Assembly: GCF_020166335.1 (NCBI RefSeq)
Contig: NZ_JAIUJR010000008.1
Location: forward strand, 124,001-188,000
DNA length: 64,000 bases
Origin: Winogradskyella alexanderae
GTDB lineage: Bacteria > Bacteroidota > Bacteroidia > Flavobacteriales > Flavobacteriaceae
Direction: 5' to 3'
The notes beneath the pieces were generated by a model that worked only from the letters and a program-made list of their open reading frames with translations, had not been told where the DNA came from and ran no database searches. This document shows, piece after piece, positions 17,620-28,800 of the stretch (its first letter is position 1; each line of letters opens with the position of its first letter). Made by a program: the position numbers and the translations under genes.

Positions 17620-20600
17620 TTATTTTAAATAGTCCGCTTTAATATGAACCGTAATCGCTTTTACATTACCTGAACGATTAAAAACCAATTGACTCGTTGT
17701 CTTATCCAAGCCCATTTGTTTATAGGTTTCTGATTTACCATCGTTAAAAGCAACCACAGTTTTGTATTCTTTTGCGATTTCATAAATTACTGGCACCTGA
17801 CAATAGGTGAATACAAGTTGATCTTTATTTACTTGTATTGATGTTTCATTACCATTTGCATCAACGTAATTAAATGTTTGTGAAGTACTGAGGAATTCAT
17901 CCTTTCTGAGCATACAAGGATTGAATACTAACAATCCGTCTCTAACAAAAGCTCCCAGCTCTCCAAAACGACTTAAAATATCTTCCTTAACCTGTCCTGT
18001 CATTCCTGGTTGTTGTGCTCCCTTTCCAGCTGGTGTGTGCGAATAGGGATCCGTTGGGAATGCACCATAAAGTTCTGGTGATTTATGTACACCTATACCC
18101 TCGTTAATTTCATAATAATGCTCCAATAATCTACCCACAACTTCGGCAGATTCGTTTTCTGAAATTGCCTTATGGCAACATTCCATAACCGCTAATTGAA
18201 GTTTTGAAACCATATGCCAATAGATAGACCCTAGACCTTCATATCCATAGAAGGTTCCTGACCGACCGGTAAATGCCTTATGATTAAATAGCTCCTCAAA
18301 TATTTGAAGCACATTAGATTTATCTTTTTTTGCTAGTTCCTCATAAGCTGTTCCCTCTAAGCTATCTAATGCCTGTTCTAAATCGTTAGCGTTTTTAAAA
18401 TTGCCATTAAAATGGAAATTTCCTTCTATGTCCTTATTCAGAATATGGCTATTACCTTCTTTTATTAAAGAACTAAGTAATATTGAACTATTAACCGCCT
18501 TGGAAGGAATAGTGTTTCTATCCATAAACCCTTTTAAGTTCTTATATGGATATAATACATAACTGTATTGGTCTGCTCTAAATAACTTGCTGTTTTTAAG
18601 ACCATCTAAAACTGATAAATTCTCTTTGGAGCTTAGGTAACCAGCACTCAACACAGCAACTTGCCCTTCAAGCATCTCGTCTAGATAAGAGATTGAAATG
18701 CCATTATCGCCTTTAACGGTCATTATATTATAGGCGTGGTATAAATTATCCTTTCTTATATTGGCTTCGATTGCGTGTTCTAAATGTTTTAGTGAGGTTC
18801 TTATAAAAGCCTTTAAATCTTCTGAAGATAAGGTCATCTTTTTACCTGAAAAAGAATGTTTGTAGATGGCTTCCCTATAAGCACTACCAGCTATTCCTAA
18901 ACTATCAAGAATGGCTTTTCTGTCCTTGTCGTTGATTGAATTAGAGAGTAAATTTTCATTTTTTTGCAACGTAACTTTTATCGCTTGGAAAAATTCTGCC
19001 AACTCCAAAGAAACCTGAATATTAGTTGTTTTAGTATTTTCAAATACACCTTCAAAGAACTTTAAGAATCGCCTCAAGTAGTATAAAGTTACCATAGAAA
19101 CGCCATTACCCACCAAGGCATTATTGGCATCATTCCATTCTGGTCGCTGTGTATTCATCCAGATACCACCTTCTGGAATAAAATTTGAAAGCTTTGCTAA
19201 AGTTGTAGCAAGGATTTTTTCCATGAAATTAGCTCTTACTACCGAACCGTCGTTATGCTGTAAAAGAGCGCCATCTGCTCCTATTTTTTCTCTCTTTTCC
19301 CTAATTTCATGATCTGAATCGTCATCAAATACTATAGTGTCCTTTGGATTATTTAGTAGGTCCTGATATTCTTTAATCCTATAGGGTACATTAGCATAAA
19401 CAAAAATATCTTGATTGAAGAAACTCTCTAATTTCCCAGGGTTATAATCTTCCATAAATTCTAAAAACTTAAGCAGATATATAATCTGATGATCTCCCCA
19501 ATAGCCTATATAAGACCAAGGATCGTCCGGCTCAATAGTTTCCCAGTCAAATCCGCCTTTAGTAACTCTGTAAGGATTATAACCATCAAAAGTTGTAGCA
19601 TTTAAGAATTTATGAATCATATTCTCAATAAACTCTGGAAACGAGCAGGCTAATGCTTCCCAATTCTGAAAAATATCACGCCAATTACCTTCGTAATCTA
19701 ATATTTTTGAACCGTCTACTTCACTTCTTGTATTTATGGAAAATTTGTTCCAAGGTCTACTCGGATCACCATGGCGCCTACTAAATTTTAATGGCAAATA
19801 CTCTAAACAAAGACGCTTAAAATCCTTATCTGAACTTTTATCAGCAACATTTTTTAGCTCAGTTAGTGTAAACTTTTCTGGCAATGTCTTCAGGGAATGT
19901 TTACATTCTTCAGCAACCTTATTATTGGCATTTGCTAGATACCTTTCAAGATCCCATTTTTCAATAGTATAACCGTCATCAAAAATACCGCCTCGCATGA
20001 TATTAAAGAGGGTATTGGAAAAATGGCGTGTATCTCTATAATTATCAGAGGTAAGTTGTAATGCATCAGATGATGCATTCAGCTTAATAAGTTTAGTTGT
20101 TCCAAGCTCAATGTTTTCGTCGAGTTCGGCTCTTAATTTATTTGGGCTCTTAATTTTACTCGAAACACTAACTATATCTGATGTGTCTTGATTTACATTG
20201 GTAACAATAACCCATTCTCTTGTCGCTTGAGATGCTAATTGCATTTTTGTAGTAACAAAGTAAGCGCCTTTTTCTGCCTTAACATCGGTCTCTTGTTCAA
20301 TACTACCAAAATTTCTGAATTTATCAAGCTGCAAAGACGACAGTAAATACTTAGGTTCATCAATACCCAAAGACCAGGCAATATTTGCTTTAAGTGCTTC
20401 ACTTGGTTCTGCTTTATCTACAATAATAGCACTTAGGGCAAAAATGCCAATGCCAGTTTCCTCAACTAATTCGGTGCGCTTGTAGGCATCTACCAGGTTA
20501 CTACTTGCATTTTGTAACGCACTGCTAACACCGTAGGGCAAAACATTTTGAATTCCATCCAGAATATTTACTTCAAGATCGGAATGCGAATTATTGATTA

Positions 20601-21066
20601 ATGTAGATTTTTTCACAAAACCGTACATATTACTAGAACACCATTCGTATCTAAAGGTTAGTTCTAGATCGAGATTCTCTTCTTCAAAAACAATAGCGTT
20701 TCCGTATACACTTTTGTATAGGTTACAACGTGTGTTGTAATTATCTTGAAAACGAATAGAAAAGGGTTCCCAGATATATCTTTCGCCATTTTTAGTAACC
20801 TGAAAGATAGATTTTGCACCTGTTATCTCAGAGGATTCGGTAACTTTATCGTCAGAATAATATGGAAAAAGTGAATATTCTGCATTTTTACGCCCAGCGG
20901 TTAAACCACCATTACTAGAAATGAACATCCAGTGATTGGAATCACTCACTATGCTCATAAAAAAGGGGCGCATTTGACTGCTATTTGATATTTTGAAATA
21001 AGCCTTGTTGTTCAATTCTACAGGCTCTAATCGAACATCTCTACCTTGTGTGATAGTATTTTTCAC
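17620..21066 (-). CDS. GH149-like beta-1,3-glucan phosphorylase
   Basis: An 1148-residue leaderless protein with the cellobiose-phosphorylase-like (GH94-related) plan: an N-terminal beta-supersandwich, then an alpha-barrel beginning near LDYEGNWRDIFQNWEAL (about 457-471), followed by NPYRVTKGGFDWET and WNDANNALVGNGVSM, where Asp646 is the candidate general acid. Length and context fit GH149 beta-1,3-glucan phosphorylases, which use phosphate to release glucose-1-phosphate from laminari-oligosaccharides; GH161 is the alternative. It heads an operon with GH17, GH30, a symporter and GH17, and is separated from the upstream lipoprotein gene by a terminator. The phosphorylase class is fairly sure; the family number is inferred. 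Confidence 0.75.
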   Translation of the reverse strand: MKNTITQGRDVRLEPVELNNKAYFKISNSSQMRPFFMSIVSDSNHWMFISSNGGLTAGRKNAEYSLFPYYSDDKVTESSEITGAKSIFQVTKNGERYIWEPFSIRFQDNYNTRCNLYKSVYGNAIVFEEENLDLELTFRYEWCSSNMYGFVKKSTLINNSHSDLEVNILDGIQNVLPYGVSSALQNASSNLVDAYKRTELVEETGIGIFALSAIIVDKAEPSEALKANIAWSLGIDEPKYLLSSLQLDKFRNFGSIEQETDVKAEKGAYFVTTKMQLASQATREWVIVTNVNQDTSDIVSVSSKIKSPNKLRAELDENIELGTTKLIKLNASSDALQLTSDNYRDTRHFSNTLFNIMRGGIFDDGYTIEKWDLERYLANANNKVAEECKHSLKTLPEKFTLTELKNVADKSSDKDFKRLCLEYLPLKFSRRHGDPSRPWNKFSINTRSEVDGSKILDYEGNWRDIFQNWEALACSFPEFIENMIHKFLNATTFDGYNPYRVTKGGFDWETIEPDDPWSYIGYWGDHQIIYLLKFLEFMEDYNPGKLESFFNQDIFVYANVPYRIKEYQDLLNNPKDTIVFDDDSDHEIREKREKIGADGALLQHNDGSVVRANFMEKILATTLAKLSNFIPEGGIWMNTQRPEWNDANNALVGNGVSMVTLYYLRRFLKFFEGVFENTKTTNIQVSLELAEFFQAIKVTLQKNENLLSNSINDKDRKAILDSLGIAGSAYREAIYKHSFSGKKMTLSSEDLKAFIRTSLKHLEHAIEANIRKDNLYHAYNIMTVKGDNGISISYLDEMLEGQVAVLSAGYLSSKENLSVLDGLKNSKLFRADQYSYVLYPYKNLKGFMDRNTIPSKAVNSSILLSSLIKEGNSHILNKDIEGNFHFNGNFKNANDLEQALDSLEGTAYEELAKKDKSNVLQIFEELFNHKAFTGRSGTFYGYEGLGSIYWHMVSKLQLAVMECCHKAISENESAEVVGRLLEHYYEINEGIGVHKSPELYGAFPTDPYSHTPAGKGAQQPGMTGQVKEDILSRFGELGAFVRDGLLVFNPCMLRKDEFLSTSQTFNYVDANGNETSIQVNKDQLVFTYCQVPVIYEIAKEYKTVVAFNDGKSETYKQMGLDKTTSQLVFNRSGNVKAITVHIKADYLK

Positions 21067-21104
21067 AATAAAGTTAATTTATGTTATAATTTTTCTTCGG
21101 GTAC

Positions 21105-21137
21105 AAAAAGGTCAAGAGTTTAATTCTTGACCTTTTT
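21105..21137 (-). terminator. Terminator splitting the glucan locus into two operons
   Basis: The 13-bp stem AAAAAGGTCAAGA / TCTTGACCTTTTT with a 7-nt loop lies just after the PKD/CBM lipoprotein stop and ends in a T run on the minus strand. The remaining ~40 bp before the GH149 start must hold a promoter or depend on read-through. Confidence 0.9.
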
Positions 21138-21155
21138 ATTATGATAAAAATTAAT

Positions 21156-23450
21156 TTAGTCCAATCTTAAATCGTCAAAGTAAAAAACACGCTCTTCGGT
21201 CGTGAGGTCTCCATCACTTCCATTAGGATTATCAGGTTTTATTACAAGTTGATTGTAAGTTGTAGGCGACGCTGGTAAATTCTCAAATGTAAATTCTAAC
21301 TCTACCCATTCATTGGCACCACCAGATACCTGCCTAAACTGAGGCGCTGGATTACCAGTTACTGGAGTTGTTTGAGGTACTAAAGCAAGCTCAAAGCGGT
21401 AAGTAACGTCAGGTACACTTGAATATACCTTTATTTTAAATGTATTGGTTGTTATATCAATTACCCCTGCTGGAAATGGATTCTGAATACCTCCCCATCG
21501 GTTAATGTTGGCTTGTTTTACAACTTGCAAGACATTGTCTGATGTATTTATACCGGATGGATTTGGATTTGCAACCAAACTTGGTATAACACCATCAGGT
21601 CCTATACTTGAGAACGACTCTATAAAAGACTCACAACCCTCAAAATCAACTGGAAAAGTTGTAGCAGCAACAACGTCACCAGAACAACCTCCTCCGCCAC
21701 CGCCGCCAGAGCCTTGAACAAATAAAGATACATTATCAATATTAACTTCTCCGGCTTCAGCTGCTAAGTCAAATAAAACTCGAGCGTCTGGTGCATTGAT
21801 ATCTTCACCAGAATTTGGATCTGTGGCTACTAAAGTCAATTGATAAGTGGTTGGTGTACTAGAAATATTAACAGCCTGAGTGTTGCTCGCAAAGGTCCCT
21901 CCACTAAGACCAATTCCGGCAACTATACTTCTAGACCCTGTTGTAGCGTCTGTCCATGCGTCAAAAGTCAGTTCATAAGTTTCAGCTCCAGTAAGTGGTA
22001 GCTTTTGGCTTACATTAATTGTAAAAGCATTACCATTAGGGTCAGGGAATTCAATGGGAATTGAGTAATAAGTATTACCGCTTACCGTAACAATAGGTGC
22101 AGGCTCTAAATCATTGATGCCCTGTATCCAAGCAACAGTATTGCCATTCATATCCAAAGTCTGAAAATCGCCGTTAGTTAACAATCCATCATCAAAAGGT
22201 GGCGGTGGTGTTGCACCCTGTACCTGCTCAAAATCATCTACATAGAATACACCTGAAGCAGTCCCTGGGCCATCAACAAAAAGTACCATATCATTGTAAC
22301 TACCTGAGGAGTTGAAGGTGAAAGTTAATTCCTCCCAACCGGTACCACCATGCATTTGTATATCTTCAGTATCTGCAGCTGTGCCATCTTCAAACTTTAA
22401 TAGAATAGGTAAGGCCTGATTAGAAAATAACTTTAGCCTTACACCTTGTAAAGTTGAAAAATCTACAGGAACATCGAAATTGAAGAAAGCATTTTCAAAT
22501 TCCAAACCAGCGTTAGTTATTTGACCTACCATTGTAGCATCAGGATTTATACCGGATTGCTCTGGATTTTCAATGATTGTAAATGATACATTACCTACAA
22601 TTTTGTTGGCATAATCTATACTATCACAATCAAAATCAATAGGAAGTTCCAAATTGACCAATTGGCAGGGAACATCTGCTGTATTAATTTGCTCAATATC
22701 ATCTAAATAAAATGTTCCAGATGTAGTCCCTGGACCATCCACAAATAGTGTAAGCCTGCTATAACTTGCTGCTGAATCAAAAGAGAAGTAGATTTCTTCC
22801 CATCCTGTTCCACTATGGCTTGCCACAGTCTCTATAGCTGGTAGTGTTCCTTCCTCAAGTTTAAGAAGTATATCTATTGGTGCAGTTGCCCAAAATTTCA
22901 TTTTTATGGACTTGTCTGTTGTTAGATCTAATGGCATTCCTAAATCAAAAAAGAAGCCTTCGAAGGCAGCGCCGATATTTGTTAGGGCACCAACGTTGGA
23001 CACATCAGGGTTGGCCCCAGAAGGATCCGGATTTTCAACTATGGCAAATGATGCACCGTTAAAGGTACCGACATTGTAGTCTACTAAAGGATTATCAAAA
23101 GTTATCGGAACTTCAACTTCTTCAGGAATCTGGATCGTGATTGTATCATCAAAAGTATCTGTATCGCCGTCTGAATTTTTGGCTGTTAATGTAATGGTAT
23201 ACGTTCCTGTTACATATGTTTTTTCGGGATTAATTATAGTTGATGAGGTGCCGTCCCCAAAATCCCACGTAAAAGAGCTTGCATTACTAGAAACATTAAT
23301 AAAAGAAACGGTTCCTGTATCCTGATTAATTGTATGCGTAAATTTTGCTTCGAGCACAGGTTTTACCATGTCATCATCCTCGCATCCCCAATAGGTTAAA
23401 ACGAAAAGGAGAAGTGTCATAATTCTCAGTCCTTGAATTGGTTTTTTCAT
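21156..23450 (-). CDS. PKD- and CBM-repeat surface glycan-binding lipoprotein
   Basis: A 764-residue lipoprotein (lipobox TYWGC, Cys23). After the leader comes a PKD domain (FTHTINQDTGTVSF ... WDFGDGTSSTIINPEKTYV), then two homologous ~135-residue beta-sandwich modules, each with an IVENPDPSG or IIENPEQSG motif and a FYLDDIEQ/FYVDDFEQ ending. A CBM4/9-like module follows (LLTNGDFQTLDMNGN), then a Gly/Cys spacer and a third copy of the module (SLVANPNPSG ... FYFDDLRLD). No catalytic residues are seen. It is most likely an outer-membrane surface protein that captures laminarin, encoded downstream of GH16. The internal repeats suggest multivalent binding. Confidence 0.85.
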   Translation of the reverse strand: MKKPIQGLRIMTLLLFVLTYWGCEDDDMVKPVLEAKFTHTINQDTGTVSFINVSSNASSFTWDFGDGTSSTIINPEKTYVTGTYTITLTAKNSDGDTDTFDDTITIQIPEEVEVPITFDNPLVDYNVGTFNGASFAIVENPDPSGANPDVSNVGALTNIGAAFEGFFFDLGMPLDLTTDKSIKMKFWATAPIDILLKLEEGTLPAIETVASHSGTGWEEIYFSFDSAASYSRLTLFVDGPGTTSGTFYLDDIEQINTADVPCQLVNLELPIDFDCDSIDYANKIVGNVSFTIIENPEQSGINPDATMVGQITNAGLEFENAFFNFDVPVDFSTLQGVRLKLFSNQALPILLKFEDGTAADTEDIQMHGGTGWEELTFTFNSSGSYNDMVLFVDGPGTASGVFYVDDFEQVQGATPPPPFDDGLLTNGDFQTLDMNGNTVAWIQGINDLEPAPIVTVSGNTYYSIPIEFPDPNGNAFTINVSQKLPLTGAETYELTFDAWTDATTGSRSIVAGIGLSGGTFASNTQAVNISSTPTTYQLTLVATDPNSGEDINAPDARVLFDLAAEAGEVNIDNVSLFVQGSGGGGGGGCSGDVVAATTFPVDFEGCESFIESFSSIGPDGVIPSLVANPNPSGINTSDNVLQVVKQANINRWGGIQNPFPAGVIDITTNTFKIKVYSSVPDVTYRFELALVPQTTPVTGNPAPQFRQVSGGANEWVELEFTFENLPASPTTYNQLVIKPDNPNGSDGDLTTEERVFYFDDLRLD

Positions 23451-23536
23451 TTTTAATAATTTTTATCGTTAGAGCCCTATTTAAAATTCCTGGCTTTATC
23501 CATTTTTAGGCATCCTTTTTTTTTAATACTTCTTTT

Positions 23537-24415
23537 TTATTGTTCATATACCCGAACATAATCTACTAACATCGTCTGTGGAAAGATGGTTTCTTCGTTA
23601 GGTTGCCCTGGCAAGTTACCTCCAACCGCAAGATTCAAAATAATGTAGAAGGGTCTATTATTGAAGACCCATTCGCCTTCTCCGTCTGTTTCATCATCTA
23701 CATCTTCTGGTGTTAGTTGGTTATAGAGTTTATCGTCTATATAAAAATTAATGTAGTTAGGTCCCCATTCAATGCCATAAACATGAAAATCCGTATCTAC
23801 CCTATCTTGTTCTAAAGTAAATGTCTTAGAAATAGAATTTCCTCCTGAATAACCAGGTCCATGAATAGTACCAAATATTTCGGTTGGACTGTCTCCTGTA
23901 TTCTCCATAATATCTATTTCCCCGATATTAGGCCATACTTCTGTTCCATTATTATCGTCCCCCAATAACCAGAATGCTGGCCACATGCCTTTACCATAAG
24001 GCAACCTGATGCGTGCCTCAAAACGGCCATATAATTGTTGAACCTTACCTTTAGTCTGAATCCGTGCTGAGGTGTATTGTGCGTCATTAAAATCTTCTTG
24101 GCGCGCTGTTATTAGTAAAAAACCATTTTCTACCTTAACATTTTCCTCTCTGTCCGTGTATACCTGTAATTCATTATTTCCCCATCCTGGGATACCCTGA
24201 TCGGAACCATCGCCAATTTCAATGTTCCAAAAGTTAGAATCTGGCGCACCCTCGACATCAAAATTGTCCTCTGCGACCAATTTTTTAAATGTAGCGACGG
24301 TCTGTGTTTCGTCCGTGTTACAACTAAAAACCAGAACCCCTAAAAACAATAGTAATACTATCGAATATGATTTTTTAATAAACTTCAAGATTTTCATATT
24401 TTTTTTTATTTCCAT
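23537..24415 (-). CDS. GH16 laminarinase lipoprotein
   Basis: A 292-residue endo-beta-1,3-glucanase of family 16, a beta-jelly-roll enzyme that makes the first internal cuts in laminarin. The catalytic signature GEIDIMEN has nucleophile Glu166, Asp168 and acid/base Glu171; WPAFWLLG precedes it and FHVYGIEWGPNYINFYID follows. The protein is exported as a lipoprotein (lipobox LVFSC, Cys32). ATG codons at 24415 and 24397 are both possible starts; either preserves the leader. It lies between the two glycan-binding lipoprotein genes in the operon that begins with the glycosidase-barrel fusion. Confidence 0.95.
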   Translation of the reverse strand: MEIKKNMKILKFIKKSYSIVLLLFLGVLVFSCNTDETQTVATFKKLVAEDNFDVEGAPDSNFWNIEIGDGSDQGIPGWGNNELQVYTDREENVKVENGFLLITARQEDFNDAQYTSARIQTKGKVQQLYGRFEARIRLPYGKGMWPAFWLLGDDNNGTEVWPNIGEIDIMENTGDSPTEIFGTIHGPGYSGGNSISKTFTLEQDRVDTDFHVYGIEWGPNYINFYIDDKLYNQLTPEDVDDETDGEGEWVFNNRPFYIILNLAVGGNLPGQPNEETIFPQTMLVDYVRVYEQ

Positions 24416-24434
24416 AGTTAACTTATTTTGAATT

Positions 24435-25889
24435 TTATTCCGCGTAGAAATAGATGTTGTCTAAAATTACACTTGAAATTGTCGGAACATTAGAAGCATT
24501 ACTGGTATTAAACAATAACAATCCTATTCTTGACAAATCAGTAAGACCAGCGAAGCTAGACAATGGAATATCAAAACTTGCCCAACCATCCTGTACTAAA
24601 TCAGATCCATTAATTAAAAATGAGCCAACAGATTCCGTAGCGCCGTAATTGGTTAACTGTACTAAAAATCTATCTTCTGCCTGCAAGGCTTCTGGGACAA
24701 GAATATCAATGTGTAAGTGCGTCAAATTTGTGGCGTCTACCGGTGTAACCGCTTCAGCAGGGAATATAACATCGTTAAATACAATACCCACAAAATTAAG
24801 ATCCGTGTAACTAATTATGGTTTCTGTTCCTGCATTTACTACTCCACCAAGAGTTGTTTGGAATGGCTCAAAAAATGAGTTGTATCGAGACACAGGGATG
24901 TCATTGTAAGCGTCACTAAACAAAGAAACTACATTTTCTGCTGGTCTCGTTGGTACAGGTGCAAAGCTAAACACACTTGCAACATTTAGGTTTAATGATC
25001 CTTGCGCCATAACGCCATTTAAAGAAGCCGTTATTAACGTTTCTCCTAAACCAACAACCTCAATTAAACCATCTTCACTAACTGTTGCAACTTGTGGGTT
25101 TGAAGATGAGAATTCAAAGTAGTTTGGTCTAAGCTCTGTAGATAGGTTTTGACCATCAGCTAAATTTGTTGTGAAGGTCTGCCAATCCAATTGAGTAGGA
25201 ATACCTACAAAACCTTCTTGAGTAAGATCTTGACCTCCAAATATTTGAGCACCCGTAAGACGCGTTGTTCCTAATTTTTCAAATTTAACTTCGTCAATCC
25301 ATATCGTAAACCCCTGGTTGTTATTACTGGTTGAGTTCGTCGAAATAAGAAACATACCCTTCTCTTGAGTAAGCTTTGAGGGATCTGGTATTGGTACTAT
25401 GACCTTTCTCCAGTTTGTGAATACCGGAACTTTTTGTCTGACGACAAAATTACCTTCTTCAAAATCTGCTCCAAAGCCAACTCTTTCTATATCTGCTGTT
25501 ACAGTTGCCTTCGCCCAAAATGTCAATGCATCATAGCCTGTTAAATCCCTGCCTTCGCCTCTATCTTTAAATATTCCTCCTATAAAACTTCCATTAGGAT
25601 CACTAGGTGTTGGAACATCAAAACGAATTGAAGTTGTACCTTGATAAGCGACGTCGTCATCTGTGTTAAAGGCTTGAGGGTTAGCCCCATCAGCTGGATC
25701 AAACGATATGAAGAAATCGTCTGTAAGACCGACAGGTGTATCCGTGAAAATTTCAGCTGTATTTGGGAAGGTTGCTGGTACGGCTTCGTCTGTTAAATCT
25801 CTTTCACAACCTAAATTGAAGATTAATATTAATCCTAATATGATTGCAGATCTACCTGTTTTGTAATTTATACTTTTCATCATGTGCAT
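24435..25889 (-). CDS. Glycan-binding lipoprotein with Ig-like domain
   Basis: A lipoprotein of about 484 residues (lipobox FNLGC). The first half is a jelly-roll module like those seen in CBM11/CBM4-type proteins (YQGTTSIRFDVP, LTGYDALTFWAKA, FTIWIDEVKFEKLG). A bacterial Ig-like (BIG2-type) domain follows (VATVSEDGLIEVVGLGETLITASLNG), then a second jelly-roll ending DNIYFYAE. No active site is seen, so a laminarin-binding role is inferred from context. The open frame extends upstream to 25946 but would overlap the preceding gene by 53 bp; ATG codons at 25889, 25883 and 25880 give a normal signal peptide and a 4-bp gap, so I start it at 25889. Confidence 0.82.
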   Translation of the reverse strand: MHMMKSINYKTGRSAIILGLILIFNLGCERDLTDEAVPATFPNTAEIFTDTPVGLTDDFFISFDPADGANPQAFNTDDDVAYQGTTSIRFDVPTPSDPNGSFIGGIFKDRGEGRDLTGYDALTFWAKATVTADIERVGFGADFEEGNFVVRQKVPVFTNWRKVIVPIPDPSKLTQEKGMFLISTNSTSNNNQGFTIWIDEVKFEKLGTTRLTGAQIFGGQDLTQEGFVGIPTQLDWQTFTTNLADGQNLSTELRPNYFEFSSSNPQVATVSEDGLIEVVGLGETLITASLNGVMAQGSLNLNVASVFSFAPVPTRPAENVVSLFSDAYNDIPVSRYNSFFEPFQTTLGGVVNAGTETIISYTDLNFVGIVFNDVIFPAEAVTPVDATNLTHLHIDILVPEALQAEDRFLVQLTNYGATESVGSFLINGSDLVQDGWASFDIPLSSFAGLTDLSRIGLLLFNTSNASNVPTISSVILDNIYFYAE

Positions 25890-25893
25890 TTTT

Positions 25894-28800
25894 TTATCTT
25901 CCAATGTTAACGTGAATATAAGTTCGTATTTCCCACTCCGAACCATCAGGGAATCCCACAGGGCTCAATATTGGTTCTGGCGGGAAGGTATTTGGAGGGA
26001 CATCCAATGGAGCGAAGCGATTAGAAAACTGATCTAAAGAGCGCCAGGTTCCTCTTAATCCAATAGTTGTATTTGGAAGAATAAACCAATCTGGTTTTCC
26101 AAAAGAGGTTGAAACATCCAACATTAATTGCATTGGGAACGTTAAGTTGAAATCCCTGTGATAATCAAAAGGTCCCCAGTCATTAACCTTAACATGGGTT
26201 TCTAGCTTCATTTTTTTATAAATAGCCCTAATGTCCGCACCGAAGCGTGTTATGGTTCTATCGCTATCGCCACGCCCTTGGCCATTACCATAATAGAAAT
26301 TACCTATAATACCTAGATCAGGAGATAATTTTGATACCATTCTAGAATGCACCTCCCAAAGGTCTTGGGCAGGTACAGAAGTAGGAAAGGCAAAAAATTC
26401 ACGGGTTGCCAAGAAACCAATATGTGCATCCATCGTAGTTGGCAGATGTCTGTATACAAAGCCTAAATTCATTGCAAACTTGGCATCCTCTGATCTGTCA
26501 TTATCCCACTGGTACATCCAGGTTCCTGGTGTAGGGTCATACGTAAATAGGATTTCAGCTGCTGTGGTCTCTCTGTTCCAATCTCTAACAGCAAAGGGGT
26601 CATCAATTACATTTCTGAGACGACCTGGCGCATCACCGTTATTTGGCATTGGATCAACAATAGGTTGTTGCCACATGAAATTAGGTGCGATCTGAAAATT
26701 ATCAAACGAATATGTAAATCCTGTTAAGAAATTTGTCATATTTCCACTACCTGAATCTTTCAATTTCCAACCTGTAAAAGTCTGTGTGGCATCAAAACCA
26801 CCATTTGCCACCAAGCCCATTATGGAACCTTGCCCGTACCAATTAAATTTACCACCTTCATAGGTAAGCTTAAATTTACCTCCCCAATTGTCCTTAGCCT
26901 CAACCTTATCAACAAATACTTCGCCGTCTTTAACGTCCTGGAACGAACTTCCGTTCAATGGACTACCTGCCCAAATACCACCAAGCGTTAGATCGAACTT
27001 GCCAAATTCACGATTTACTGCGAATGAAGCACGTTCTGTAGGCCAAGCAGGTATAATACCAGATACCAACTGGTTTGCATCAAGTACTCGTCGCCCTGAT
27101 TGATCGAATTGTAAATCAGTTTCAAAATCTCTGTGGTAAATTGCAGCTACATCGTAATGCCCAAACTTTTTTTGATATTTAAACAACATAGTTGGATTTG
27201 CTCCCCACCATAATTGTGGGCCAATCGCGGCTTTTAAACCATCAAGATCACCTTTACCATCAATCTCTGCACCTAGAATTTCACCTCCGTAAATATCGAG
27301 GTTTGGTCCGTAGTTAGCCTCTGGATAAAATCCGAAAAAGTCTCCTTCGTATTGCCAATGGTAATGCCCTGTACGATAGAATCCTCTTACATCAAAATCT
27401 TTTGCATTCCATTCAAACTCGGCTTGGTAAAGATTTACCCTATCGCCTCGATTAACAACTGCGTCGGTATCTTCATCAACTACTACGCGTCTCGTAATGG
27501 TCTCATAAAAAATTTCATCTATCGGATTCTGAGCTACATTACCGACAACGTTCATAACAACTTCGGCTCTGACATTAGCTGCTGCGTTAGCCTCAACACC
27601 AACAAAAAAGGACTGCATGTGGTCAAAACCAAGTTGATTTGGTACCGCATCCGGTTGCGTTGCGTCCGGATTTTCTGGTGTTGAAATTAATGTACCACCA
27701 GTATTAAAGGATGTGAATTTTGCTTGAAGTTGACTTATTCTTAATTTATCGCCACCAGCTTCACCTCCCAATGCCGCTTTATCTCCTCTTGCCCTCAGCA
27801 CAGCGTCCATTATATTAATACTCTTAAAATAATTATCAATAAATTCGGTTGACATACCTTCATCATACGGGTTAAGCTGATGTGCTTCTTTTAAAGCGTA
27901 ATACGATGCTCTAGGATAAAGATCATAAAGTCCTCTCTCATTTGTTGGACCCTTAGCACAAATCCCAAACCACTCCTCATTCATATTGTTTTGACCAGGC
28001 GCTAAATCCCAATCATATCCACCATTTGTCCATGACGCATTATTATCGTGTCTGTCTGCATTTTCTCTATCATCAAATCCATATTTCCACCAACCATCAC
28101 TAAATTGAAACGTAAAGCCACCAATTGAGTTTCCAGCTTTGCCTAATCCATAAGCATTCTGATAAATCTCTTTCCAGTTGCCCAAATTATAGTACGCTTG
28201 CATTTTTTGATCTTCTTTGTTTTCCTTTGCATTGTAGGCATCAGATCCAAATTCGGTAAACATCAATGCCATATTAAGCTTTTCTTTGACCACGTCGAAC
28301 ATATCTGTGAAAGAAACACCACGGTACGTATTAGTACCGTATATATCGATATCTGGACACTCCTCTGCAATAATATCAATAAATAAAACGTCTCCATTAC
28401 ATAGTGCAACTGGTCGGGAAGGATCTATTGCCTTCATCGCAACTGCGGCATCATTCATTAACTTATACATAGGACGTCCTCGCTGTTCACCAATATATTG
28501 CTTTTGTTGATCGTCATCCGGAAAGTCCTCGGTTTCTGCACCTTGCCAGAAAAGACCGTAATTGTTCTCGTTTCCTAATAAATACAATAGCAATCCTGGT
28601 GTATCCTTATATTCTTCAACGAGCGTTGTTACCTCTGACATCAAAAGCGACGAAGTCTTGGGATCATCATAAATTGTAACGGGTGTCCACACACCATCTA
28701 TGGTAAGACCATATCTACCAAACGAATGATTTAACATGGTATATATACCATAATTTTCGTAGATATATTGAATCCATCTTGCAGGAACACCAGTATACTG

